From the NCBI RefSeq assembly GCF_000355675.1, contig NC_020888.1, positions 3,269,501 through 3,333,500 on the forward strand: a DNA stretch of 64,000 bases, given 5' to 3'. A model generated the notes under the pieces. That model was not told the DNA's origin. It did not search any database and saw only the letters and a list, made by a program, of their open reading frames with translations. Made by a program: the position numbers and the translations under genes. This DNA comes from Thalassolituus oleivorans MIL-1 (GTDB taxonomy: Bacteria; Pseudomonadota; Gammaproteobacteria; Pseudomonadales; Oceanobacteraceae). Of this stretch, positions 1-8,767 are shown in pieces (the stretch's first letter is position 1; each line of letters starts with the position of its first letter).

Positions 1-813
<813 letters not shown>

Positions 814-841
814 TCACAGTCATCATCACTGGAGTATGCAC

Positions 842-1129
842 ATGGCTCTGGACCAAGATCAGGTTCGTGACATTGCCGACTTATCTCGTTTACAACTCGA
901 CGAGACACAAATCGCGGAATATCAGACAAATCTCAGCAACATTTTACATCTAGTGGATCAACTATCTGCCGTTGATACCGCGGACGTAGAACCGATGGCA
1001 CACCCGCTAGACGCTGTTCAACGTCTGCGTGCTGACGTGGTAACCGAAACCAATCAGCGCGAACACTTTCAAAAAATCGCACCAGCCGTTGAAAACGGCC
1101 ACTACCTCGTACCTCGCGTAGTTGAGTGA
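842..1129 (+). CDS. gatC: Asp-tRNA(Asn)/Glu-tRNA(Gln) amidotransferase subunit C
   Basis: GatC is the small subunit that clamps GatA to GatB in the transamidosome converting Glu-tRNA(Gln) or Asp-tRNA(Asn) into the amidated form. The 95-residue product begins MALDQDQVRDIADLSRLQLD and contains the conserved DVEPMAHPLD segment; both length and sequence fit the family. A longer reading frame exists upstream, but a GGAG box seven bases before the ATG at 842 and the family N-terminus decide the start. It is the first gene of a gatC-gatA-gatB operon, 18 bases before gatA. Confidence 0.96.
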   Translation: MALDQDQVRDIADLSRLQLDETQIAEYQTNLSNILHLVDQLSAVDTADVEPMAHPLDAVQRLRADVVTETNQREHFQKIAPAVENGHYLVPRVVE

Positions 1130-1147
1130 TGGGCGCCAAGGACTGAA

Positions 1148-2608
1148 ATGACTATGCATAACAAAACCATTGCCGAGATCTCTCGCGATTTAACGGCAGG
1201 CGAATACTCCAGCGCCGAAATCACTCAAGAATTACTCGCTCGCATCAAAGCACAAGATAGCACGTATAACAGTTTTATTACTGTGTCTGATGAGCAAGCA
1301 ATTGCACAAGCAAACGCCGCAGATGCCTGCAGAGCCGCTGGCAATGCCAGCCCTTGGACAGGCGTGCCGATGGCACACAAAGATATTTTTTGCACAAACG
1401 GCGTTTTAACCACTTGTGGCTCAAAAATGTTGAGCAATTTCATTGCGCCTTACGACGCCACCATCGTTGATAACTTCAACCAAGCCGGTGCTGTGTCGTT
1501 GGGCAAATTAAACATGGACGAATTTGCTATGGGCTCGTCAAACGAAAGTTCGTTTTACGGCCCAGTAAAAAATCCATGGGATACCGAGCGTGTCCCTGGT
1601 GGTTCGTCCGGTGGTTCTGCCGCTGCGGTTGCCGCTCGTTTAGTTCCAGGTGCGACCGCATCGGATACCGGCGGTTCTATTCGCCAGCCTGCTGCTTTCT
1701 GCGGATTGACCGGACTAAAACCAACCTATGGGCGCGTCTCGCGTTACGGCATGATCGCTTACGCCTCCAGCTTGGATCAGGCCGGTACAATTACTCGTAA
1801 CGCCGAAGATTCCGCCATGATGCTCAACGTCATGGCCGGTTTTGATGCCAAAGACTCAACCTCTGTGCAACGCGACGTGCCGGATTACACCGCCTCGTTA
1901 AACGACAGCATCGAAGGCATGACCATCGGCCTGCCGAAAGAATATTTCAGCGACGCATTAAGCGCCGACATGCAACAGCAAGTGCGTAATGCCATTGCCG
2001 AATACGAAAAAATGGGCGCCAAAGTAAAAGAAATTTCTTTGCCAAATACCCATTTAGCGATTCCCGCATATTACGTGATTGCACCATCAGAATGCTCCGC
2101 CAACCTGTCGCGTATGGACGGCGTACGTTTTGGCTATCGTTGCGAAGATCCAAAAGACATTGAAGACCTCTACAAGCGTTCACGCGGTGAAGGTTTTGGT
2201 AACGAAGTAAAACGCCGCATCATGATTGGTGCTTACGCACTGTCGGCTGGTTTTTACGATGCCTACTACAAAAAAGCACAACAAGTACGTCGTTTAATTA
2301 AAAACGACTTTGTTAGCGCCTTTAATGATGTCGACATCATCATGAGCCCAGTAACACCGACACCGGCATTTAAATTCGGTGAAAATGCGAACGACCCTGT
2401 CGCCATGTATTTAGAAGATATTTTTACCATCGCACTTAACCTTGCAGGCCTACCGGGTATGTCGGTTCCGTGCGGGCAAGTAAACGGCCTTCCGGTCGGC
2501 TTACAATTAATTGGTAATTACTTTGATGAAGCGCGTTTGCTGAATGCCGGACACCAGTTCCAGCAAGTGACCGACTGGCATTTAAAAGCACCTAACGGCA
2601 TCGCGTAA
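1148..2608 (+). CDS. gatA: Amidotransferase subunit A (amidase)
   Basis: GatA hydrolyses glutamine and passes ammonia to GatB in the tRNA-dependent amidotransferase. The 486-residue protein carries the amidase-signature core, and the Lys-cisSer-Ser triad can be placed at K78 (in PMAHKDIF), S153 (in [10 protein letters not shown]) and S177 (in [10 protein letters not shown]). The spacing matches GatA enzymes. Length is normal for the family. It sits between gatC and gatB with 12 bases to the gatB start, so the three are almost certainly co-transcribed. Its presence implies that this organism makes Gln-tRNA, Asn-tRNA or both by transamidation; which one depends on the synthetases encoded elsewhere. 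Confidence 0.98.
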   Translation: MTMHNKTIAEISRDLTAGEYSSAEITQELLARIKAQDSTYNSFITVSDEQAIAQANAADACRAAGNASPWTGVPMAHKDIFCTNGVLTTCGSKMLSNFIAPYDATIVDNFNQAGAVSLGKLNMDEFAMGSSNESSFYGPVKNPWDTERVPGGSSGGSAAAVAARLVPGATASDTGGSIRQPAAFCGLTGLKPTYGRVSRYGMIAYASSLDQAGTITRNAEDSAMMLNVMAGFDAKDSTSVQRDVPDYTASLNDSIEGMTIGLPKEYFSDALSADMQQQVRNAIAEYEKMGAKVKEISLPNTHLAIPAYYVIAPSECSANLSRMDGVRFGYRCEDPKDIEDLYKRSRGEGFGNEVKRRIMIGAYALSAGFYDAYYKKAQQVRRLIKNDFVSAFNDVDIIMSPVTPTPAFKFGENANDPVAMYLEDIFTIALNLAGLPGMSVPCGQVNGLPVGLQLIGNYFDEARLLNAGHQFQQVTDWHLKAPNGIA

Positions 2609-2620
2609 GAGGATTCGAAC

Positions 2621-4072
2621 ATGGAATGGGAAGTTGTTATTGGCCTTGAGATTCACGCTCAGTTGGCCACTAAATCTAAAATATTTTCAGGCTCGTCGAC
2701 CGCCTACGGTGCCGAAGCCAACACCCAAGCAAACGCCGTTGATTTAGGCTTGCCGGGCGTATTACCTGTATTTAACGAAGAAGCCCTGCGCATGGCGGTA
2801 AAATTCGGCCTCGCTATTGATGCTGAAATTGGCTTGAAATCGATTTTTGACCGTAAAAACTATTTCTACCCAGACTCGCCGAAAGGCTACCAGACCACCC
2901 AGCTGCATCACCCTATTGTGGGCATGGGTCATATCGACATCGAACTTGAAGGCGGCGTCAGCAAACGCATTAACGTTACCCGTGCGCACCTTGAAGAAGA
3001 TGCCGGTAAATCAGTGCACGAAGGGTTTGCAGGTATGTCTGGCATCGACCTTAACCGTGCCGGCACACCGCTAATAGAAATCGTCTCTGAGCCAGAAATG
3101 CGCACCGCCAAAGAAGCCGCCGCGTATTTCAAAAAAATGCACAGCATTGTTACCTATTTAGGTATTTGTGACGGTGATTTATCTCAAGGCTCTATGCGCT
3201 GCGACTGCAACGTATCGTTGCGCCCGAAAGGCCAAGAAGAATTTGGTACGCGCACCGAAATTAAAAACGTTAACTCTTTCCGTAACGTTGAGCGCGCGAT
3301 TAATACCGAAATTCAACGCCAAATGGACGTACTTGAAGATGGCGGCGTTATTCGCCAAGAAACTCGCCTGTACGATGCCGATAAAGACGAAACCCGCGCT
3401 ATGCGCTCGAAAGAAGTAGAAAACGATTATCGCTACTTCCCATGCCCAGATTTATTACCTGTGATTATTGATCAGGAATACGTCGAAGCCGTACGCGCCA
3501 CCTTGCCAGAATTACCCGACGCGAAAAAAGCCCGCTTCCAAAGCGAACACGGCTTATCGTTAATGGACGCCGCCGTACTGTCTTCCGACCGTATCATGGC
3601 CGACTATTTTGAAGCCGCCGCAAAAATCTCCGGCGATTACAAAATTGCGGCTAACTGGGTCATGGGCGATGTATCAGCGGCACTGAACAAAAACGAAATC
3701 GCCATCAGCGATATTCCAGTCAGCGCAGAACAGCTTGGCGCCCTACTCAGCCGCATAAAAGACAACACTCTTTCTAACGGTGGAGCGAAAGAAGTATTCA
3801 ATGCACTTTGGGAAGGCAAAGGCACCGACGTCGATGCTCTTATCGACAGCCTAGGCCTGAAGCAAGTATCCGATACCGGCGCGATTGAAGAAATTGTGGC
3901 CCAAGTATTAGCCGACAATCCAAAGCTGGTCGAAGGCTATTTAAATACGCCAGAAGATAAGCGCGCCAAAGCCGTTGGCCCATTTATTGGACTGGTGCGC
4001 AAAGCCGCGAAAGGGGTCAACCCGCAAGTGGTGATGGATGTGTTGCAGAAGAAGTTAAGTGAGTTAGGTTAA
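2621..4072 (+). CDS. gatB: Amidotransferase subunit B (kinase/amidotransferase)
   Basis: GatB phosphorylates the misacylated tRNA side chain with ATP and amidates it with ammonia from GatA. The 483-residue protein shows the N-terminal catalytic cradle ([24 protein letters not shown], the DCNVSLRP segment) followed by the helical and YqeY-like tRNA-binding tail (residues about 325-483, ending in [16 protein letters not shown]). Length and ends are canonical. An RBS-like GAGG lies before the ATG. It is the last gene of the gatCAB operon and is followed by a hairpin terminator at 4082-4115, after which the accessory island begins. Confidence 0.98.
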   Translation: MEWEVVIGLEIHAQLATKSKIFSGSSTAYGAEANTQANAVDLGLPGVLPVFNEEALRMAVKFGLAIDAEIGLKSIFDRKNYFYPDSPKGYQTTQLHHPIVGMGHIDIELEGGVSKRINVTRAHLEEDAGKSVHEGFAGMSGIDLNRAGTPLIEIVSEPEMRTAKEAAAYFKKMHSIVTYLGICDGDLSQGSMRCDCNVSLRPKGQEEFGTRTEIKNVNSFRNVERAINTEIQRQMDVLEDGGVIRQETRLYDADKDETRAMRSKEVENDYRYFPCPDLLPVIIDQEYVEAVRATLPELPDAKKARFQSEHGLSLMDAAVLSSDRIMADYFEAAAKISGDYKIAANWVMGDVSAALNKNEIAISDIPVSAEQLGALLSRIKDNTLSNGGAKEVFNALWEGKGTDVDALIDSLGLKQVSDTGAIEEIVAQVLADNPKLVEGYLNTPEDKRAKAVGPFIGLVRKAAKGVNPQVVMDVLQKKLSELG

Positions 4073-4081
4073 CTTCTTTTT

Positions 4082-4115
4082 AAATGCGCTCTTACGCAAT
4101 GTTGGAGCGCATTTT
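4082..4115 (+). terminator. Hairpin terminator after gatB
   Basis: AAATGCGCTC (4082-4091) pairs with GAGCGCATTT (4105-4114) around a 13-base loop and is followed by a short T tract; T residues also precede it. It starts ten bases after the gatB stop and marks the end of the gatCAB operon. Confidence 0.65.
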
Positions 4116-4204
4116 GTGCGCAATGTAAGTTGTGAGCTGTTCTTTTATAAACTCGGATTGATACCATACTTAAGGAATGAGGACTTATTCTGAATAAAAT
4201 AGCT

Positions 4205-4639
4205 TTGTCGATACTGACCGTTTTAGTTTTATTTCTAATGCTCTGGCAGTCAAAGGCCTACTTGTATCAGGTTGACTATATTTATGTCACAGAGTACGGA
4301 GTGCTATATCAAAAACTAACAGAGGATGGCGTTATAACCGAGCTAGAGGACCGGCAACTCCAAGCCGAAAGAAATAAAGGATATACGGGTGTTCCTCAGG
4401 AGTATTTAAACAAAAAATTCTTAGAAAAGAACATTTCTTGGCTGCTATTGACCTCAGTTCTACTTTTTTTATGTTACTTCATTCCAAAAGTTTTTTTATA
4501 TTTCTTAGAATATATAGTTGTATTTGAAGCTTTGATCTCTTTCTTCATACTGGAAAGTTTCCACGCGTCTTATTTGCTAATTATCTCGTTATTGTTTTTC
4601 TTTCAGTATCGTAAGCGATGGAAGGGTTCAAGCGAGTAG
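4205..4639 (+). CDS. Small multi-spanning membrane protein, unrecognised
   Basis: The product is about 144 residues, with an N-terminal hydrophobic segment (about residues 2-14), a hydrophilic middle of about 60 residues, and two or three hydrophobic segments in the C-terminal half (about 78-135), ending in a basic tail. I do not recognise the family. The start is unusual because no ATG or GTG is available in frame. TTG at 4205 has no good ribosome binding site, whereas the upstream in-frame CTG at 4190 sits seven bases after a GAGG (4179-4182) and would add five residues including a lysine before the first membrane segment. The gene is AT-richer than gatB and lies at the left edge of an accessory region. 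Confidence 0.55.
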   Translation: MSILTVLVLFLMLWQSKAYLYQVDYIYVTEYGVLYQKLTEDGVITELEDRQLQAERNKGYTGVPQEYLNKKFLEKNISWLLLTSVLLFLCYFIPKVFLYFLEYIVVFEALISFFILESFHASYLLIISLLFFFQYRKRWKGSSE

Positions 4640-4671
4640 AGCTATTTAGAGATTCAACAAGGATTCAAAGG

Positions 4672-5019
4672 ATTCAAGGGGTCAGAGTCGAATGCCACTA
4701 AGCTAAGGCCGTTTCCCATATAATTTCAATGGTAAAATGGCACCAAAATTTAAACGTGTAAAGCTGTAAAATGACTCTTATGTTTCCACGTAGCGCTTAT
4801 CAACATTACGCAGAAACCCAAAGGCAAAGTTCGAGAGCTTATCAGTCTTCACCAATGACTAAAACGGTTTTACCAAGCAGAACCTAGAGTTCAGAAAAGA
4901 CGGCCTAAGCCATTTAAATTACTAACCCGATCACGAGGGGAACTAAGAGCTGAATTAATGGGCTTAGGAGAATGGAAAACGGCCTTAACTTAGTGGCATT
5001 AGACTCTGACCCCTTGAAT
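4672..5019. mobile_element. MITE-like element with long terminal inverted repeats
   Basis: The two ends form inverted repeats of about 42 bases: left 4672-4713, starting ATTCAAGGGGTCAGAGTC, and right 4977-5019, with only two mismatches I can count. The 348-bp body carries no intact gene. A frame at 4859-4993 reads KRFYQAEPRVQKRRPKPFKL and onward, which resembles the C-terminal end of IS4-type DDE transposases (family recognised from memory). This suggests a non-autonomous deletion derivative of such an element. Tandem copies of a GATTCAA-like heptamer lie immediately left of the element (4651-4677). The right end abuts a truncated gene. Confidence 0.7.
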
Positions 5020-5021
5020 TT

Positions 5022-5288
5022 CTAACAAAACACATCGAAAACAATCGGAGATACAACAATAAAACTTATAGTTGTTACGAGCATAAGCAACCACATAAAA
5101 AGTATAGTCAATATATTCGACCCTCTAATTCTACTAAAATTTGGATCAAGTTTTGCAACTAACCTCGTAAATAATAGCAAGTGTAATGATACAACCACAC
5201 CATTAAGAGGCACCTCAATTTCACTTTTAGCTATACAAAGGCTACCTGTCGAGTTCGCCACGACGATACAACCTATAGACATTGCAAT
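5022..5288 (-). pseudogene. Fragment of a membrane-protein gene trapped between a MITE and an IS66 element
   Basis: An open frame runs on the minus strand from inside the IS66 end into this stretch. Its first 11 residues are encoded by the inverted-repeat end of the insertion sequence. The remaining 88 or so residues are hydrophobic, with segments such as SIGCIVVANSTG and FMWLLMLVTTISFIVV. The stop codon lies three bases from the end of the MITE. The simplest reading is the remnant of a small membrane protein gene that lost its 5' end to the IS and perhaps its 3' end to the MITE. The family is not recognised. Confidence 0.55.
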
Positions 5289-5368
5289 GTAAGCGCTCAA
5301 ACAACCCCATCTAAAACCCACGCCGAAATCCCTCTAAACTGTCTTCAAATTATTTAACGAGACAGCTC

Positions 5369-5668
5369 ATGACCAAATCGGAACAATGGCAACAACACCT
5401 TAATCTCTGGCACGAGAGTGGTCTATCCCAAGTCGCCTTTTGTCAGCAGCACAACATAGCCGTTCATAATTTTCAGTATTGGCGTAAACGTTTGTCGCCC
5501 AAGACAGAGTCGACGAAAACCAAGGCTCTGATCCCTATCACGCTGACGTCTTCGGCTCCGGCACGACTACGATTGGGCTCGCAGGTGTTGATTGAACTGT
5601 CAGTCGAGGCCTTACCCGATCTATTGGTGGCTCTCAATGATCGAGGGCTTTTGTATGCTTCGGCCTAG
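5369..5668 (+). CDS. tnpA: IS66 accessory protein TnpA (HTH)
   Basis: This 99-residue protein is the first ORF of the IS66 element. It begins MTKSEQWQQHLNLWHESGLS and has the helix-turn-helix pattern SQVAFCQQHNIAVHNFQYWR (about residues 20-39) found in IS66 OrfA proteins, which share a fold with IS3/IS66 OrfA DNA-binding subunits. The C-terminal half is a short strand-rich region ending in LPDLLVALNDRGLLYASA. It overlaps tnpB by 14 bases, which suggests translational coupling. Its exact role in transposition is not settled for the family. Confidence 0.9.
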   Translation: MTKSEQWQQHLNLWHESGLSQVAFCQQHNIAVHNFQYWRKRLSPKTESTKTKALIPITLTSSAPARLRLGSQVLIELSVEALPDLLVALNDRGLLYASA

Positions 5669-6011
5669 CGCATCGGTTCAGGTGTATTTATACGCAGGCG
5701 CGGTGGATATGCGCAAGTCTATTAATGGCTTGTCCGCTCTGATTGAGCAGGAGTTAGAACTCAACCCCATGATCAATGCGCTGTTCGTCTTTTGTAATCG
5801 TAACCGCGATAAAGTTAAGCTACTGTACTGGGAGCGCAATGGCTTTGTGCTGTGGTATAAGCGGTTGGAAAAGCAACGTTTTAAATGGCTAAAGCCGACC
5901 GACACTGCATCCCTTTGCATCGACGGTTATCAACTGAATTTATTATTGGATGGACTGGATATTTTTAATAATAAACCGCATGAAACGCTATTTTACTCTG
6001 CTATAAATTAA
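5655..6011 (+). CDS. tnpB: IS66 accessory protein TnpB
   Basis: This 118-residue protein is the IS66 Orf2/TnpB. The family signature is clear: VYLYAGAVDMRKSINGLSAL near the N-terminus, then LFVFCNRNRDKVKLLYWERN, then the GFVLWYKRLEKQRFKW segment. The ATG at 5655 lies inside the end of tnpA (14-base overlap) and gives the family N-terminus; a longer in-frame extension upstream is only tnpA in another frame. It is needed with TnpA and TnpC for transposition of IS66 elements. Only 23 bases separate it from tnpC. Confidence 0.93.
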   Translation: MLRPSASVQVYLYAGAVDMRKSINGLSALIEQELELNPMINALFVFCNRNRDKVKLLYWERNGFVLWYKRLEKQRFKWLKPTDTASLCIDGYQLNLLLDGLDIFNNKPHETLFYSAIN

Positions 6012-6034
6012 CGGGTTTGGTATAATCCAACCCC

Positions 6035-7645
6035 ATGAAAACACCACCGGCTGATCACTTACCTGACGATATTGTTGCGCTAAAACAACAGCTTTTAGCG
6101 CAGAGTCAGTTATTGCAATCGCAACAAAATCAGTTGGAGAAAAAAGAACAATTAATTAGCCAAAAGCAATCACGTATCCAGTTTTTGGAAGAGCAGATCA
6201 TTCTGTTTAAACAGCGTCAGTTTGGTAAAAGCAGCGAGAAGAGTGATCAGCAAGCCGAATTGTTTGATGAAGTCGAACATGAGAATGATGCCTCTGCTCC
6301 TGAAATCGCAGAGTCCATTGATGCAGAAGTGAGCACCGCAGAATCAGCCTCTGATGCTGTATCGTCTGCGCCTAAAAAAGCCTCCGGCCGTAAACCTCTG
6401 CCTGCGGTATTACCGCGAGTACGTATCGAACACGATCTTGCTGAAGTCGATAAACGTTGTGAATGTGGCTGTGTAAAAACCTGCATCGGTGAAGACACCA
6501 GCGAACAACTGGATATTATTCCTGCTGTGGTTCAGGTGCTCGTTCATGCCCGCAAAAAATACGCGTGTAAGGCCTGCGAAAACGGCGTGCACATTGCTGA
6601 ACTTCCGAAACAACCGCTTCCTAAGAGCAATGCCAGCCCAGGCTTACTCGCCCACATTGCGGTTGCCAAATATCAAGACGGTTTACCTCTCTACCGGATG
6701 GAAACCATTTTCAAACGAATGGGCATTCATTTACCGCGTAACACCTTAGCCAACTGGATGATCAAAAGCAGTGAATGTCTGCAACCGCTCTATAACCTGC
6801 TGAATGATCAACTTCTGGATAGCGACTACATCCACATGGATGAAACTCGGGTGCAGGTGTTAAAAGAACCGGATAAAACGGCCGAAAGTCTCAGCTACAT
6901 GTGGGTCCGAAAAACCGGTGATCGAGAACATCCCATCATCTTATTTGATTACGCGAGTAGTCGACGTACAGACGTTGCAGCCTCGCTATTAGGCGACTAT
7001 CAAGGCTACCTGCAAACTGATGATTACGCGGGTTATCACCGAATTGGGCAGCAAGAAGGCGTCACAGCATTAGGCTGCATGGCTCATGCTCGTCGTAAAT
7101 TTATCGAGGCGCAAAAAGTCAGCCCTAGCCTAAAAGGCAAAGTCAGCAAAGCCGACATGGCGATCACCATGATCAAAGGGCTGTACGCCATCGAAGCCAG
7201 CATCAAAGACCAAGCAGCCGAACAAAAATATCAAACTCGACAAGAAAAAAGCCAACCTCAACTCAACAAACTCAGAGCTTGGCTGGATAAAGCGTTGCAA
7301 CAAACCCTGCCAAAAGGAAAAACGGGGGAAGCCTTAGCGTACCTCGATAAAAACTGGGACAAACTCACGGTATACATCAGCGATGGCCGACTGAATATAG
7401 ACAACAACCCAGTCGAAAATGCCATCCGGCCGTTTGCGATTGGACGCAAAAATTGGCTGTTTAGCGATAGTCAACGTGGTGCAAAGGCCAGCGCCATGCT
7501 GTACAGCATAATAGAAACCGCCAAAGCGAATGGACTCGAACCCTACGCGTATTTACGTACGGTACTGACGCGATTGCCGCACTGTGAAACGGTGGAAGAT
7601 ATTGAAAAACTGCTGCCGGAAAATATAGAGCTGGCGGTTATTTAA
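6035..7645 (+). CDS. tnpC: IS66 transposase TnpC (DDE)
   Basis: The 536-residue transposase has an N-terminal coiled coil rich in Gln/Lys (about residues 10-65), a leucine-zipper-like stretch before FKQRQFGKSSEKSD, a Cys-rich zinc-binding region (CECGCVKTC ... CKAC, about 142-188), and the IS66 catalytic core. The acidic residues are visible in DYIHMDETRVQV, YLQTDDYAGYH and the C-terminal NPVENAIRPFAIGRKNWLF block. The frame is intact and of usual length, so the element could still be active. It ends 29 bases before the right inverted repeat tip. Confidence 0.95.
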   Translation: MKTPPADHLPDDIVALKQQLLAQSQLLQSQQNQLEKKEQLISQKQSRIQFLEEQIILFKQRQFGKSSEKSDQQAELFDEVEHENDASAPEIAESIDAEVSTAESASDAVSSAPKKASGRKPLPAVLPRVRIEHDLAEVDKRCECGCVKTCIGEDTSEQLDIIPAVVQVLVHARKKYACKACENGVHIAELPKQPLPKSNASPGLLAHIAVAKYQDGLPLYRMETIFKRMGIHLPRNTLANWMIKSSECLQPLYNLLNDQLLDSDYIHMDETRVQVLKEPDKTAESLSYMWVRKTGDREHPIILFDYASSRRTDVAASLLGDYQGYLQTDDYAGYHRIGQQEGVTALGCMAHARRKFIEAQKVSPSLKGKVSKADMAITMIKGLYAIEASIKDQAAEQKYQTRQEKSQPQLNKLRAWLDKALQQTLPKGKTGEALAYLDKNWDKLTVYISDGRLNIDNNPVENAIRPFAIGRKNWLFSDSQRGAKASAMLYSIIETAKANGLEPYAYLRTVLTRLPHCETVEDIEKLLPENIELAVI

Positions 7646-7674
7646 TTGGTAGGTGGGGTTGTTTGAGCGCTTAC

Positions 7675-8017
7675 TTCATAAAAAGATAATTAGGCGATTT
7701 ATAGTTTCATTACAACCATAACTACCGCAAGAACTCCTACTAGGTCGAGCAAGGTATCCATCTGATAACCAAACTACTTTTAGGATTTAGGTATTCGTGC
7801 GAGAGCACGCGACGAGGAGGTCAAATTAATAGTATTGGGAGGTGACTGTATCTACAGATGTAAATTAGTAAGCCGCCCTGTAGGAGCGATTCAACGAACG
7901 TTTTTTGTTCGTAATCGCGAAGGCGGTGATGGTATCAATAACGTATCGGCACTGCTCGCTTCGCTTCCCTGAGTACCTCCTACACATTCCTAAGTAGTTA
8001 TTTCATCGCATACATAC
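7675..8017. other. Non-coding flank of IS66 with a REP-like hairpin
   Basis: No convincing gene is present in this 343-base stretch. It contains a structured repeat at 7873-7926: nested complementary segments CCGCC/GGCGG, GCGATT/AATCGC and GAAC/GTTC around a T-rich loop. It also carries the TGTAGGAGCG ... TCGCGAAGGCG vocabulary shared with the repeat pair at 9661-9757. A 20-codon hydrophobic frame on the minus strand (7699-7761) is too short and unsupported to call. Confidence 0.6.
7873..7926. repeat. REP-like palindromic unit
   Basis: The unit folds into one long imperfect hairpin and contains TGTAGGAGCGATTC and TAATCGCGAAGGCGG, which resemble the arms of the repeat pair 1.8 kb away. This is the pattern of extragenic REP sequences in gammaproteobacteria. 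Confidence 0.6.
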
Positions 8018-8269
8018 TTAACTGCGCTGGGCTTTCTTGGTCATTGGGCTGATCTGCCCTGCTTCTAGATATTCATCACCAGTAGCAAGCCATACTTTGT
8101 AGTCAGGAAATAACTTCATTATTTCTTCCAGCTCTTCTGTTCTCATGACTTTGGTGTTTCGTACGGTGTACCATCGTCTTTCTTTGATCTCTGTAGCCTC
8201 TTGCAACCACTCAGCTGTTAACCTCTCCGCATCCCAAATCGCAATAAATCTATCAATTATTGAATTCAT
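8018..8269 (-). CDS. Small HTH-type regulator, phage-repressor-like
   Basis: The product is 83 residues. It has the layout of small prophage-type DNA-binding proteins: a helical N-terminus with LTAEWLQEATEIKERRWYTV (recognition-helix region, about residues 17-36), then RTEELEEIMKLFPDYKVWLA, then TGDEYLEAGQISPMTKKA. The final [FP]-x-Y-x-x-WL-x-TG-x-x-x-E-x-GQ-x-SP pattern is typical of Cro/C1-like regulators beside filamentous or Pf-type prophages (family knowledge). It faces away from the gene at 8442, and a 16-base inverted repeat just upstream of its start is a plausible autoregulatory operator. No other prophage genes are recognisable nearby. Confidence 0.75.
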   Translation of the reverse strand: MNSIIDRFIAIWDAERLTAEWLQEATEIKERRWYTVRNTKVMRTEELEEIMKLFPDYKVWLATGDEYLEAGQISPMTKKAQRS

Positions 8270-8281
8270 ATAAATAAAATC

Positions 8282-8323
8282 AATTACATTTTATATGAAA
8301 ATGGTTGCATATAATATGTAATT
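8282..8323. promoter_or_regulatory. Palindromic operator in the divergent promoter region
   Basis: AATTACATTTTATATG (8282-8297) and CATATAATATGTAATT (8308-8323) are inverted repeats with one mismatch, separated by 10 bases. The site lies 13 bases upstream of the HTH gene start and about 120 bases before the gene at 8442. It is AT-rich and also contains TATAAT-like promoter words, so a repressor bound here would cover the divergent promoters. Confidence 0.7.
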
Positions 8324-8441
8324 ACCGTAAGTTTAGATGGTCGGCTACTGCCATAGCCGGTTTGATAATCATGTAACTGAACATCCTAGCACGAAAGCTG
8401 AGCAGTACAGATAGCTGCCGCGTGTTGGAAGGGAGTCCTAA

Positions 8442-8684
8442 ATGAACGCTAGCGCCATTCGCATGTTAAGTCCTCTGCGTTGTCTGCCAGATCAATCGCC
8501 TGTTTCTCCTGTGGGCCTTGATCTTGTATTGGCGGAATACCAAGCAGCCTTCATTAAAGAATCCGTTTGTCTTCCTGAATTAGCGTTGCGCTACCTGATT
8601 TTTTTAGTGGTATCAGATGCCGATATTAAACAAATTTCATCGTTTGTTTATGCACTTCGGCTTGAATTAAATAGCGTGTGTTAG
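8442..8684 (+). CDS. Unrecognised 80-residue protein under the HTH-controlled promoter
   Basis: The frame starts at ATG 8442 after GGAAGGGAG, a good ribosome binding site (about eight bases away), which supports real translation. The product begins MNASAIRMLSPLRCLPDQSP and has a hydrophobic centre (LALRYLIFLVVSDADI, about 47-62) but no clear signal peptide or motif. I do not recognise it. It is divergent from the HTH regulator and is followed 24 bases later by a strong terminator that separates it from the next gene. This points to a short transcript ending here, with downstream expression by read-through. Confidence 0.6.
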   Translation: MNASAIRMLSPLRCLPDQSPVSPVGLDLVLAEYQAAFIKESVCLPELALRYLIFLVVSDADIKQISSFVYALRLELNSVC

Positions 8685-8707
8685 CCATGTTTTAAACGTT
8701 GGGCTTT

Positions 8708-8753
8708 AGCCAAAGTAGCACCCGCAGTATGAGTGCTGCTTTGGCTATTTTTT
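8708..8753 (+). terminator. Strong intrinsic terminator between two genes of one module
   Basis: AGCCAAAGTAGCAC pairs with GTGCTGCTTTGGCT across an 11-base loop and is followed at once by ATTTTTT (8747-8753). The next start codon (8768) is only 15 bases beyond the T run, so there is little room for a separate promoter. The structure may therefore act as an attenuator for the downstream gene. Confidence 0.85.
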
Positions 8754-8767
8754 CACGAGCAAGGATC

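Larger units (their letters stand above)
5289..7674 (+). mobile_element. Complete IS66-family insertion sequence
   Basis: The element is 2386 bp and is bounded by inverted repeats beginning GTAAGCGCTCAAACAACCCC at 5289 and, reading inward on the minus strand, at 7674. About 25 bases match with one mismatch. It encodes the standard trio tnpA, tnpB and tnpC in order on the plus strand, all with intact frames. IS66 elements normally make an 8-bp target duplication, but the flanks ATTGCAAT (5281-5288) and TTCATAAA (7675-7682) do not match. Recombination or adjacent deletion after insertion is likely. Confidence 0.93.

Noticed and set aside
7699-7761. 20-codon hydrophobic minus-strand frame next to IS66
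   Set aside because: Too short, no convincing ribosome binding site, and no in-frame relation to the truncated gene on the other side of the element.
8699-8767. TTG 8699 as start of the 285-aa gene
   Set aside because: It would put a strong intrinsic terminator inside the coding region; ATG 8768 has an AAGGA upstream.
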